Of a DNA stretch of 64,000 nucleotides, positions 9,152-17,021 are shown one piece after another; position 1 is the stretch's first letter; each line of letters opens with the position of its first letter. A program made the position numbers and the translations under genes. This DNA is from JBCBSZ01 sp039185015 (GTDB lineage Bacteria > Actinomycetota > Acidimicrobiia > Acidimicrobiales > Poriferisodalaceae), in the NCBI GenBank assembly GCA_039185015.1, contig JBCDAU010000031.1, positions 1 to 64,000 on the forward strand. The letters are read 5' to 3'. A model generated the notes under the pieces. It ran no database searches. It had not been told where the DNA came from and worked only from the letters and a program-made list of their open reading frames with translations.

Positions 9152-10360
9152 ATGGACATCACGTTCCGCCCCATCGAGGCCGACGAGGTCGGCCGCTACC
9201 TCCGTGAGATCGACCGTGCCTTCGGCGAGGCGCTGAGCGACGAGGAGGTCGAGCTGTACGCCGGGACCGTCGAGCTCGACCGGACACTGATCGCCTGCGA
9301 GGGCGAGCGCTGGGTCGGGACCTCGGGCATCCGAAGCCAGGAGCTCACCCTCCCCGGTGGGGCTCGGGTATCGAACGCCGGCGTCACCGCGGTCGGCGTG
9401 CGGCCCACGCATCGGCGCCGCGGGATCCTGACCGAGATGATGCGTCGACTCCACGACGACGCCCGGGAGCGCGGCGAACCCACGGCGGCGCTCCTCGCCT
9501 CCGAGGCGGCGATCTACGGCCGCTACGGGTACGGGGTCGCCAGCGAGTACCGAGCGGTCACGATCGACACGCTCCGCACCACGCTGCCCGACGCTCCGCC
9601 CGGACGGGTCGAGTTGCTCGATCCCGCGACCTCCGAGGAGCTCGTGCTCGATGTCTACAACCGCGCCCGCTCCGCTCGGCACGGCCAGGTGACCCGGACG
9701 ACCGGCTGGGCCGAGCGGTACCTCGCTGATCGTCCGGACTGGCGCGACGGCGCCGGCCCGCTCGAGCTGAGCGTGTCCTACGACATCGACGGCACAACCG
9801 ACGGCTACGCCATGTGGCGTCTCAAGCCGAAGTGGGACCAGAACCAACCCGGCGGGACGATCGTGGTGGTCGAGGTCATCGCGGTCACCGACGCCGCCCG
9901 CGTCCGCCTCCACCAGCATCTGATGTCGATCGATCTCGCGACGGCCGTGCAGCTCGATCGCTCGGACCCGTCCGACCCGACGCCGCTCGCGCTGACCGAC
10001 CCGCGCTCATACCGGACGACGGCGGTCGGTGATTATCTGTGGGTTCGAGTGCTCGACCCGGTCGCGGCGCTGGCAGCCCGCTCGTACGAGGTCGAGGACC
10101 ACCTCGTCCTCGAGGTCCACGACGGAGACGAGGTCACGACCGTGGCGCTCGAAGCCGGCCCGGAGGCGTCGTGCACGACCACGACGCGGGAGCCGGATCT
10201 GGTCTGCCCGATCTCGACGCTGGGGTCCCTGCTGCTGGGCGGCGTCCGGCCGACCGCCCTCGCCACCCTGGGCCGCCTGACCGGCGAGACGGCCGCCCTC
10301 CAACGAGCAGACAAGGTCTTCGTGACGACCCAGAGTCCGTACTGCCAAACGATGTTCTAG
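9152..10360 (+). CDS. Eis-family GNAT N-acetyltransferase
   Basis: This 402-residue protein is the right size for Eis, a multi-site amine acetyltransferase using acetyl-CoA. The N-terminal GNAT domain carries the CoA loop VGVRPTHRRRGILTEMM near residue 85, followed by EAAIYGRYGYG, a family hallmark. A second GNAT-like region and a C-terminal sterol-carrier-like domain follow. The chain ends in Phe at residue 402; in mycobacterial Eis the terminal Phe carboxylate acts in catalysis. Eis proteins can acetylate aminoglycosides, but the natural substrate here is unknown. The ATG at 9152 has no clear ribosome site. Confidence 0.88.
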   Translation: MDITFRPIEADEVGRYLREIDRAFGEALSDEEVELYAGTVELDRTLIACEGERWVGTSGIRSQELTLPGGARVSNAGVTAVGVRPTHRRRGILTEMMRRLHDDARERGEPTAALLASEAAIYGRYGYGVASEYRAVTIDTLRTTLPDAPPGRVELLDPATSEELVLDVYNRARSARHGQVTRTTGWAERYLADRPDWRDGAGPLELSVSYDIDGTTDGYAMWRLKPKWDQNQPGGTIVVVEVIAVTDAARVRLHQHLMSIDLATAVQLDRSDPSDPTPLALTDPRSYRTTAVGDYLWVRVLDPVAALAARSYEVEDHLVLEVHDGDEVTTVALEAGPEASCTTTTREPDLVCPISTLGSLLLGGVRPTALATLGRLTGETAALQRADKVFVTTQSPYCQTMF

Positions 10361-10646
10361 GAAGCCCGCCGCCCACCGCACCAACACCCCCCACCGACCA
10401 GAGACGACTCGCGCCCGGGAACAGGAGCGAAGCGGGTGGCGCCGCAGCGGAGACAGAGTCCACCGGGTGGCGCCGCAGCGGGGTCCCCACGCCCGCAGCT
10501 CCGCGAGGACGTGGGGTGCGGCGGCGACGGGCCCCGGTGGACGGACCGGGGTGCGGCGGTGACGGGACCCGTGCAGCGGACGGCCCCAACGACGAGCAGC
10601 GCATGATCCGAGGCACGAAAGAAGCCGTCAGATCTACGATCCGCCC
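10361..10646. other. 286-bp intergenic region without a supported gene
   Basis: No reading frame here has a credible start and codon pattern. It contains an 18-bp direct repeat, CGGGTGGCGCCGCAGCGG, at 10433-10450 and 10464-10481 (31-bp period). It also has a possible stem CCCCACG/CGTGGGG at 10485-10516 and the promoter of the next gene at its right end. Confidence 0.5.
10635..10640 (+). promoter_or_regulatory. -10 element TACGAT, leaderless spacing
   Basis: TACGAT ends six bases before the ATG of the amidohydrolase at 10647. No ribosome site is present, so transcription probably begins at the start codon. Confidence 0.5.
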
Positions 10647-11624
10647 ATGTCAGAACCGATCATCGACCCCGAGCGCGAGATCGTCGACCCCCACCATCAC
10701 CTCTGGCGGGACTTTCCCATCGACGACTACCTGCTCGCCGATCTCCACGGCGACACGGGGTCGGGTCATCGGGTCGTGCAGACGGTGTTCGTCGAGTGCG
10801 GGGCCTGCTACCGACCCGACGGTCCGGACCATCTCACGCCGATCGGTGAGACCGAGTTCGTCGCCGAGCTCGCGACGGCCAGCGAGGCGACCGAGGGCGC
10901 GACGATCGCTGGCATCGTGGCGAGGGCCGATCTCCGACTCCCGCTCGATCAGCTGGACGAGGTCCTCGACGCCCACGAGGCCGCAGCCGGCGGACGCTTC
11001 CGGGGCATCCGGCACGCGCTGTCGTCGGCACCGGATCCGAGCTTCCTGATGATCCCCGGGAGCGCACCGCCGGACCTGTCCTCGGATCCCGACTTCCGAC
11101 GGGGCGTCGCCCACCTCGGCGAGCGGGGCCTCACCTACGACACCTGGCACTACCACCACCAGATGGGCGACTTCGTCGAGCTCGCCCGCGCGGTGCCGGG
11201 CGCGACGATCGTCCTCGACCACTTCGGGACGCCGCTCGGCGTGGGCCCGTACGAGGGCAAGCACGACGAGATCTACCGGCCGTGGCGCGACGACATCAAC
11301 GCCGCTGCGGACTGCCCGAACGTGGTCGCCAAGCTCGGCGGGCTGGCCATGCCCGACAACGGCTTCGGCTGGGATCCGATGGCGCCGCCGACCTCGGACG
11401 AGGTCGCCGCCGCGCACAGCCGCTGGTACCACCACACGATCGAGAGCTTCGGTCCCGAACGGTGCATGTTCGAGTCGAATTTCCCGGTCGACAAGTTCTC
11501 GATGCCCTACGACGTGCTCGTGAACGCGCAGAAGAAGATGGCGCAGCGCTACACCGACGCCGAGCAGGACCACATGTGGTCCGGCACCGCGCGAAGCGTC
11601 TACGGGCTGCCGTCGCCTGCCTGA
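10647..11624 (+). CDS. Amidohydrolase-2 family metal-dependent hydrolase
   Basis: The 325-residue protein is a TIM-barrel amidohydrolase of the PF04909 type. The N-terminal metal motif is IVDPHHHLWRD near residue 15, a histidine-rich strand TWHYHHQM lies near residue 170, VLDHFGTP near residue 195, and the closing FESNFPVDK near residue 280 has the position of the conserved barrel Asp/Asn. Relatives hydrolyse lactones or decarboxylate aromatic acids (the gamma-resorcylate decarboxylase relatives). The substrate here is unknown and no pathway neighbours are present. The start is supported by a leaderless -10 element. Confidence 0.88.
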   Translation: MSEPIIDPEREIVDPHHHLWRDFPIDDYLLADLHGDTGSGHRVVQTVFVECGACYRPDGPDHLTPIGETEFVAELATASEATEGATIAGIVARADLRLPLDQLDEVLDAHEAAAGGRFRGIRHALSSAPDPSFLMIPGSAPPDLSSDPDFRRGVAHLGERGLTYDTWHYHHQMGDFVELARAVPGATIVLDHFGTPLGVGPYEGKHDEIYRPWRDDINAAADCPNVVAKLGGLAMPDNGFGWDPMAPPTSDEVAAAHSRWYHHTIESFGPERCMFESNFPVDKFSMPYDVLVNAQKKMAQRYTDAEQDHMWSGTARSVYGLPSPA

Positions 11625-11657
11625 TCAGGCGGTCGGGACCCCAGCGCGGATGGGCGG

Positions 11658-11663
11658 TACGGT
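11658..11663 (+). promoter_or_regulatory. -10 element TACGGT, leaderless spacing
   Basis: TACGGT ends seven bases before the ATG at 11671. This favours that start over the in-frame ATG at 11650, which would lie upstream of the transcript start. Confidence 0.5.
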
Positions 11664-11670
11664 GACGGCG

Positions 11671-12051
11671 ATGGATGAGCGACTCGTTCCCGACGGGCAC
11701 GTCGCGGTCGCTGTCGACACCTTGGCGCTGCTGGCGAGCGCATCGCGATTGCGCATCGTTCATGCGCTGCTCCACGAGAGCCCGCTGGCGGTGAGCGAAC
11801 TCGCCGAGCTGGCTGACCTCAGCTTGTCGGCCACGTCCCAGCATCTGAACCGCATGCGGCGAGCCGGGGTGCTGAAGGCGACGAAGGACGGTGTGAACGT
11901 CCGGTACGAGCTCGCCGACCGGCACTTCGCCCGTCTCGCCGATGCGGCCTTCTGGTACGCCGAGCACTTGGCCGAGTCGGCCCATCACGACGGTCACCAG
12001 CATCGGCCGGACGCACCGACCGATGCCGCGCCCAGCGCATCTCCGGGCTGA
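11671..12051 (+). CDS. ArsR/SmtB-family metal-responsive repressor
   Basis: This 126-residue winged-helix protein has the ArsR fold: ALLASASRLRIVHALL, then SELAELADLSLSATSQHLN (recognition helix) and LKATKDGVNVRYELAD (wing). The tail is histidine-rich (AHHDGHQH), typical of a metal site in zinc, nickel or cobalt sensors of this family. No cysteine pair of the arsenic type is seen. The stop codon abuts, base to base, the stop of a convergent substrate-binding lipoprotein of a metal or siderophore importer. The likely role is repression of that transport locus or its own gene; the target is inferred. Confidence 0.85.
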   Translation: MDERLVPDGHVAVAVDTLALLASASRLRIVHALLHESPLAVSELAELADLSLSATSQHLNRMRRAGVLKATKDGVNVRYELADRHFARLADAAFWYAEHLAESAHHDGHQHRPDAPTDAAPSASPG

Positions 12052-13146
12052 CTACCCAGCGTCGGCATAGAGCAGCTCGACGAGCTGCTCCGCTGCCCAG
12101 GGCATGCCAGGACCGCCGAGGATCGACGGGATGTAGGCGTAGGTCCCCGCTTCCGACGCCGGCCAGGTCGGGAACTGAGCGAGCAGCGTCTCCTCAGCGC
12201 CCGGATCGAGCGGGAGGTCGGTGAGGACGGCCTCGAGCGGGGTCACGGTGAGCTCCTCGACCGAGAGGCTCTCGAACTGGCCGGTCTCGTCGGTCCGGAA
12301 CGGGTTGACGCCGCCGGCACGCCGGATGATGTCCTCGTTCACCCCGCCGGTGTAGACGCCGAAGATGTCGGCGGCGTCGGCGGTCGCCGACAACAGAGCG
12401 ACCGGCACGGGGTCGCCGTCGGGGACGCGCGCCTCGACCTCGGCCATCTTCTCGTTCATCTCCGACGTCAGTGCGACGGCCTCCGCCTGCCGGTCGACGA
12501 TCTCGCCGAGCTCCAGGAGGTCGGCCACGACCTGGTCGTAGTCGCGGTTCCGCAGGGCCTCGGCCTCGTCGGGCGGCGGGTCCGCCTTGTCCTGGGCGCA
12601 CATGCTCTGGGGGAGCCAGGTCGCGATGCCGAGCTCGTGCACGTCCTCGCGGCTCAGGAATCCGGCCTCCTCGTTGAAGGCGAAGTCGGATGCCGTGAGG
12701 ATGAGATCCGGCGCCATCGCGATCAGTGCCTCGCGGCCGGGCTGATCGGTGGTGATCTCGAGATCGGCGTACATCTCGTTCACGCCCGGATAGGCGGAGT
12801 CGGCGCCGAAGCTGACGAACAGGTCGATGGCGTCGCCGAGCCCCCAGAGCAGCAACGGCTCCTCGAACGAGTAGTAGACGAGGATGCTCTCGGGTGGGCC
12901 GTCGAGGGTCGAGCTGACCCCGCAGGTCTCGATCGTCAGCGGATACGACGTCGCCATGCCGTCGTCGTTCGAGGCGGCCTCGTCACCACCGGTCTCGGGC
13001 TCGGTGGCGTCGTCGCCCGCAGCGGGCTCAGATGCCGATGCGGATCCGGTGTCGGTGGACGCGTCGTCGTCCGAGTCGCCGCCACATGCGGCGGCGAGGA
13101 GGATCAACGGGACGGCGATCGCAGCGATCAGTCGTGTTCGTGACAT
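12052..13146 (-). CDS. Importer substrate-binding lipoprotein (BtuF/FepB-like)
   Basis: This 364-residue lipoprotein has the lipobox LAAAC with Cys at about residue 21 and an acidic Asp/Ser/Glu linker to about residue 60. The rest matches the two-lobed periplasmic-binding fold of siderophore/B12 receptors: RILVYYSFEEPLLLWGLG-like first strand, ALIAMAPDLILTASDFA, and a C-terminal ...MPWAAEQLVELLY helix. Two cysteines (ETCGVSS and PQSMCAQ) could form a disulfide. It delivers ligand to the FecCD permease encoded upstream. Its start overlaps the ATPase gene by 19 bases, so the three genes form one operon read permease-ATPase-receptor. The ligand is not identifiable. Confidence 0.88.
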   Translation of the reverse strand: MSRTRLIAAIAVPLILLAAACGGDSDDDASTDTGSASASEPAAGDDATEPETGGDEAASNDDGMATSYPLTIETCGVSSTLDGPPESILVYYSFEEPLLLWGLGDAIDLFVSFGADSAYPGVNEMYADLEITTDQPGREALIAMAPDLILTASDFAFNEEAGFLSREDVHELGIATWLPQSMCAQDKADPPPDEAEALRNRDYDQVVADLLELGEIVDRQAEAVALTSEMNEKMAEVEARVPDGDPVPVALLSATADAADIFGVYTGGVNEDIIRRAGGVNPFRTDETGQFESLSVEELTVTPLEAVLTDLPLDPGAEETLLAQFPTWPASEAGTYAYIPSILGGPGMPWAAEQLVELLYADAG

Positions 13147-13934
13147 GGCGAGGCGCTTTCTGTTGGGAGGGGGCTGAAGGAGAACTGCACGCGACCGGTG
13201 TCCGGATGGGTGCCGACGGATGCCCGCACGCCGAACACCTCCTCGATCAGCGCGGGGGTGAGCACCTCCACCGGGATGCCGCAGCCCACGAGCGAGCCGG
13301 CGTTGAGGACGGCGACTCGGTCGGCGTAGGCAGCGGCGTGGTTGAGCTCGTGCAGGGCGGCGACGACCGTCACGCCATCGAGCGACGCGACGAGGGCGAG
13401 GATCTCGAGCTGCGCCGAGATGTCGAGATGGTTGGTCGGCTCGTCCAGGACGAGGATCGACGGCTCCTGGGCCAGGGCGCGGGCGATGAGGACCCGCTGC
13501 TTCTCACCACCGGAGAGCGTGTGGAAGACGCGGGCGGCGAGATGGGCGGCGCCCGCGCGTTCGAGCGCGTGGACGCAGATGAGGTCGTGAGAGGCACCGA
13601 TGCGTGCCATACGGCCGAGGTGGGGAGTGCGACCGAGGCGGACGATGTCGGCGACCGTGAAGTCGAACTCGTCGGGCCGCTCCTGCGCGACGACGGCGAC
13701 CGTCCGAGCGACCTCGACCGCCCGCAGGCGCCACACGTCCGTCCCGTCGACGCTGACCTCACCTGCTTGGGGCCGGAGCGCGCGGTACAGGGTGCGCAGC
13801 AGCGTGGACTTGCCGCTGCCGTTGGGGCCGACGAGCGCGAGGAACTCACCGCCGACGAGCTCGAGCCCGACCGATCGAACGATCGTCGTTCCCCCGAGGA
13901 CGACGTCGACGTCGCGGAGGTCGGCCCTCGTCAT
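13128..13934 (-). CDS. FecE/BtuD-type ABC importer ATPase
   Basis: The 268-residue ATPase powers the neighbouring FecCD permease. Walker A GPNGSGKST is near residue 35, Q-loop VVAQERPDEF near residue 83, signature LSGGEKQR near residue 137, Walker B ILVLDEPTNHLD near residue 158 and H-loop ALHELNHA near residue 190. The ATG at 13934 overlaps the permease stop as ATGA, giving translational coupling. A longer frame begins at 13949 but lacks this logic. Ligand class (ferric siderophore, haem or cobalamin) cannot be fixed from the ATPase. Confidence 0.93.
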   Translation of the reverse strand: MTRADLRDVDVVLGGTTIVRSVGLELVGGEFLALVGPNGSGKSTLLRTLYRALRPQAGEVSVDGTDVWRLRAVEVARTVAVVAQERPDEFDFTVADIVRLGRTPHLGRMARIGASHDLICVHALERAGAAHLAARVFHTLSGGEKQRVLIARALAQEPSILVLDEPTNHLDISAQLEILALVASLDGVTVVAALHELNHAAAYADRVAVLNAGSLVGCGIPVEVLTPALIEEVFGVRASVGTHPDTGRVQFSFSPLPTESASPCHEHD

Positions 13935-15067
13935 CGGCCCGACGTCCACGAGTTCTTGCGGAACATGATCGCGAGGAACGCCGGTCCGCCGATGGCGGCG
14001 GTGAAGATCCCGATGGGTAGTTCGCCCGGTGCGGCGATCCTCCGCGCGACCACGTCGACGAACACGAGGAAGATCGCGCCGCCGAGGACGGAGACGGGCA
14101 GCAATCGGCGATGGTCGGGGCCGACGACGAGGCGTGCGGCATGCGGGACCATCAGCCCCACGAAGCCGATACCGCCGGCAACCGAGATGCAGGCGCCAGT
14201 GAGCAGCGAGGCGAGGACCAGCAGCCAGACCCGATAGCGGCCGACGCGGATGCCGAGCGACGCTGCGGTGTCATCGCCCATGACCAACGCGTTCAGCTTC
14301 GGGCCTTGGACGGTCAGCCACACGCCGACGAAGACGAGCGCAGCCGTTGGAGCGATCAGATCGGACCACTCCGCGCTGGCGAAGCTCCCGAGCAGCCAGA
14401 AGATCACGCCTCGCAGCGCGTTCGGCTCCGCCTGGAGCTGCAGGAAGCCGGTGACCGCTTGGAAGACGTAGCCGACCGCCACGCCGGCCAGGATCAGGCG
14501 CGTCGACGAGACCTGTCCGGCACGCTGACCCAGCGCGAGGGTGAGCAGCAACGAGAAGAGGGCGCCGAGGAACGCTGCAGCCGAGAGCCCGAGGCCGAAC
14601 ACCGCCGAGGAGCCGAGCACGAGGACGGCCACCGCAGCCGCGGAGGCGCCGGAGGCAGCACCGAGGATGTACGGATCGGCGAGCGGATTGCGCACGACCG
14701 CCTGCAGGCACAAGCCGGCCAGCGACAGTCCGGCGCCGACCACCGCGGCCAGGAGGACTCGGGGGAACCGGATCGTCCAGATGATCTGCTCGACCTCCGG
14801 CGCGACATCGGGAGACGCCCCGATCAACCGAGCCGACACCACCTCCCAGACCTCGTCGGCCGGGATCCCCACCGCACCGATCCCCGTCGCGACCACGATG
14901 CTGACGGGAAGGGCCAGCGCCAGCACGATCGCCACGACCGGGACTGCGGCACCGGGCAACACGCCGCTCATCGCGCCAGAAGATGCACCGGTTCCGCTCT
15001 CGGGGATCGTTCGGCCGGTGTCTCGCCTCGGCTCAGCCGCGAGATCGCGGTCGACCTCAGCTCGCAC
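13931..15067 (-). CDS. FecCD-family importer permease
   Basis: At 378 residues this matches the FecCD/BtuC permease family, which forms a homodimeric channel for iron-siderophore, haem or B12 uptake. About ten hydrophobic helices are visible. Family blocks include IRFPRVLLAAVVGAGLSLAG, QAVVRNPLADPYILGAASGA, LAGVAVGYVFQAVTGF and GFVGLMVPHAARLVVGPDHR. The N-terminal ~35 residues are hydrophilic and not conserved; the GTG at 15067 or the ATG at 14971 could both be the start. It leads a three-gene operon and is divergent from an ABC exporter pair. Confidence 0.92.
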   Translation of the reverse strand: MRAEVDRDLAAEPRRDTGRTIPESGTGASSGAMSGVLPGAAVPVVAIVLALALPVSIVVATGIGAVGIPADEVWEVVSARLIGASPDVAPEVEQIIWTIRFPRVLLAAVVGAGLSLAGLCLQAVVRNPLADPYILGAASGASAAAVAVLVLGSSAVFGLGLSAAAFLGALFSLLLTLALGQRAGQVSSTRLILAGVAVGYVFQAVTGFLQLQAEPNALRGVIFWLLGSFASAEWSDLIAPTAALVFVGVWLTVQGPKLNALVMGDDTAASLGIRVGRYRVWLLVLASLLTGACISVAGGIGFVGLMVPHAARLVVGPDHRRLLPVSVLGGAIFLVFVDVVARRIAAPGELPIGIFTAAIGGPAFLAIMFRKNSWTSGR

Positions 15068-15124
15068 GAGCGGCTTCTGTCGGACTCATGGAGCGGCCTC
15101 GGGAGGGGATGAGCGGAGGGAGTC

Positions 15125-15188
15125 GTGACGCGTCACGGCGATGGGAATGATTCCCTCTCGGCGTCGACCGCAACCTAGCAAATGGTTG
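15125..15188. promoter_or_regulatory. Cluster of three palindromes upstream of the FecCD operon
   Basis: GTGACGCGTCAC (15125-15136) is a perfect 12-bp palindrome. GGGAATGATTCCC (15143-15155) is a perfect 6-1-6 palindrome whose AATGATT centre matches Zur/Fur-type boxes. CAACC and GGTTG at 15171-15188 form a third inverted repeat around eight bases. They lie 58-121 bases upstream of the permease start. Binding by a metal-dependent repressor is inferred. Confidence 0.5.
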
Positions 15189-15202
15189 AGGGAGTGAGCA
15201 GA

Positions 15203-15275
15203 TACTCAAGTAGTGGCCACATCACCTGTGGATCACGTCCAGATACTTGAGTACTTGCGCAAGTCCGCATACTCT
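15203..15275 (+). promoter_or_regulatory. Exporter promoter with an operator between -35 and -10
   Basis: TTGAGT (15247-15252), a 17-base spacer and TACTCT (15270-15275) form a well-spaced promoter nine bases before the ATG at 15285. The palindrome ACTTGCGCAAGT (15253-15264) fills the spacer. TACTCAAGTA at 15203-15212 is the exact inverse of TACTTGAGTA at 15244-15253. This arrangement strongly suggests repressor binding over the promoter, as with ArsR- or TetR-type regulators. Confidence 0.6.
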
Positions 15276-15284
15276 AACGGCTCG

Positions 15285-17021
15285 ATGCGCGACGTCGAGG
15301 TCCACCGGAGACTGCTCGCATTGGGAGCGACGCAGACCTCGGCGCTGCGTCGGGTGGTGACGTTCGGTCTCGGGGTGTCGGCGACCTACCTCGCCGTGGG
15401 CGTCGCCACGGCGATCGCGATCGACCGGGCGTTCGCCGGTGAACCGCTCTCGACCGTGGCGCCCTTCGTGGTGGCGGCGGCGCTCCTGGTCGGCGTCCGT
15501 GTCGTCCTGATCTCTGCGCGCGAGGGAGCGAGCGCCGAGGCCTCGGTCCAGATCACGGCGGATCTGCGACGGCGCCTGTTGGCCAAGGCGTTCGAGCTCG
15601 GCCCGGCGTGGTTGGCCGACCGTCGCGCCGGCGAGCTGGAAGTCACGCTGGTCGAGGGCGTGCAGCGGTTGGACGTCTACTTCCGCCGATTCGCCGCGCA
15701 AGCCGTCGTCGCCGGCGTCGCCACGCTCACGGCGCTGGTCGTCATCGCCTTGATCTCCCCGCTGGTCGCGCTGGTGATCGTGGGGGCGATCGTGTTCATG
15801 GTGGTGCTGCCCCACTGGGAGATGCAGCGCCTCAACGTGCGATTGACGGTCGCCAACGAGCGCTACGCCGACCTCTCGTCGGAGCTCGTCGACGCGATGC
15901 AAGGGATGACCGTGCTCAAGGCGTACGGGGCCAACGACCGGGTCGAGGAGGACCTGTCCGAACGCATCGCCACAGTGCGCGACGACAACATCGCGTTCTC
16001 ACACACCGGCGGCATGGTGTGGGGGATCATCGGCTGGCTGACCGCCATCGGCAACGGGATCGCGCTGGCGGTCGCCGCGCTCGACCTGGCGAGTGGAGGC
16101 ACCACAACGGCGCGGGTGTTTCTCGTGCTGCTGCTCGTTGGCGAGTGCCTGCGACCGGTCAGCGATCTGAGCCTCGCCTACCACTTCGCGATGACGTCGG
16201 TCGACCCGGCGCGCAAGATGCTGGCGATCCTGGACGAGCAGCCGTCGATCACCGCGCCGATCCACGGCCCGCCACCGTCAGCACTCGATGCGACCATCTC
16301 GTTCGACCGCGTCACCTTCGCCTACCGCCCGAACGACCTCCCGGCGCTCGACGGACTGGATCTCCAGGTGCGCCGCGGCGAGACGATCGCCGTCGTCGGG
16401 CGATCGGGCGCCGGCAAGTCGACACTGGTCAACCTGCTGCTCCGGTTCGCCGACCCACAGGGCGGCGTCATCCGTCTCGGCGGCCACGACCTCCTGAAGC
16501 TTCCGCTGCCGACGGTGCGGGCGATGACCGCGGTCGTGTCGCAGGACGCGCTGACGTTCCACGGCACGATCCGTTCGAACCTCCTGTTGGCTCGCCCGAG
16601 CGCGGTCGACGACGAGTTGGAGGCGGCGCTGGACGTCGCTCGCCTTGCCGACTTCGTCGCGGCGCAACCCGCCGGTCTGGACACGGTCATCGGCGAACGC
16701 GGCGCCCGACTGTCCGGCGGCGAGCGCCAGCGCCTGGCGATCGCCCGTGCGCTGCTGCAGGACGCGCCGATCCTGGTCCTCGACGAGGCGACGGCCAGTG
16801 TCGACGTCGCGAACGAGGCAGCGATCCAGGAGGCGCTCGACGAACTGACCGTCGACCGCACCGTGCTGGTGATCGCACACCGGCTGTCGACCGTCGTCAA
16901 CGCCGACCGCGTCGTCGTGCTCGATCGCGGTCGTGTCGTCGAGGTCGGCACCCACGCCGAGTTGTCGGCGTCCGACGGCCCGTACCGTCAGCTCGTCGCG
17001 GCGCAGGAGCCAGCACTGTGA
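15285..17021 (+). CDS. ABC exporter subunit 1 (fused membrane and ATPase domains)
   Basis: The 578-residue protein has an N-terminal ABC transmembrane domain with about six helices and a C-terminal nucleotide-binding domain. In the latter, Walker A GRSGAGKST is near residue 370, Q-loop VVSQDAL near residue 425, signature LSGGERQR near residue 475, Walker B ILVLDEATASVD near residue 495 and H-loop VLVIAHRLSTV near residue 528. I chose the ATG at 15285 because the promoter and operator lie just upstream; the in-frame GTG at 15213 would run through them. It overlaps the next exporter gene by GTGA, so the two form a heterodimer. Relatives include drug, cysteine and siderophore (IrtAB, YbtPQ) transporters. 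Confidence 0.9.
   Translation: MRDVEVHRRLLALGATQTSALRRVVTFGLGVSATYLAVGVATAIAIDRAFAGEPLSTVAPFVVAAALLVGVRVVLISAREGASAEASVQITADLRRRLLAKAFELGPAWLADRRAGELEVTLVEGVQRLDVYFRRFAAQAVVAGVATLTALVVIALISPLVALVIVGAIVFMVVLPHWEMQRLNVRLTVANERYADLSSELVDAMQGMTVLKAYGANDRVEEDLSERIATVRDDNIAFSHTGGMVWGIIGWLTAIGNGIALAVAALDLASGGTTTARVFLVLLLVGECLRPVSDLSLAYHFAMTSVDPARKMLAILDEQPSITAPIHGPPPSALDATISFDRVTFAYRPNDLPALDGLDLQVRRGETIAVVGRSGAGKSTLVNLLLRFADPQGGVIRLGGHDLLKLPLPTVRAMTAVVSQDALTFHGTIRSNLLLARPSAVDDELEAALDVARLADFVAAQPAGLDTVIGERGARLSGGERQRLAIARALLQDAPILVLDEATASVDVANEAAIQEALDELTVDRTVLVIAHRLSTVVNADRVVVLDRGRVVEVGTHAELSASDGPYRQLVAAQEPAL

Noticed and set aside
10361..10646. Coding frames across the 286-bp gap
   Set aside because: They are repeat-rich, Arg/Pro/Gly-heavy and lack starts with ribosome sites or promoters.
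15057..15089. 10-codon leader peptide (MSPTEAARAS) before the FecCD permease
   Set aside because: It has no attenuator-like codon run and no following terminator/antiterminator pair.
15213..15284. GTG start giving a 24-residue N-terminal extension to exporter subunit 1
   Set aside because: This stretch holds the -35, operator and -10 of the gene itself, and the added residues are not expected in the family.
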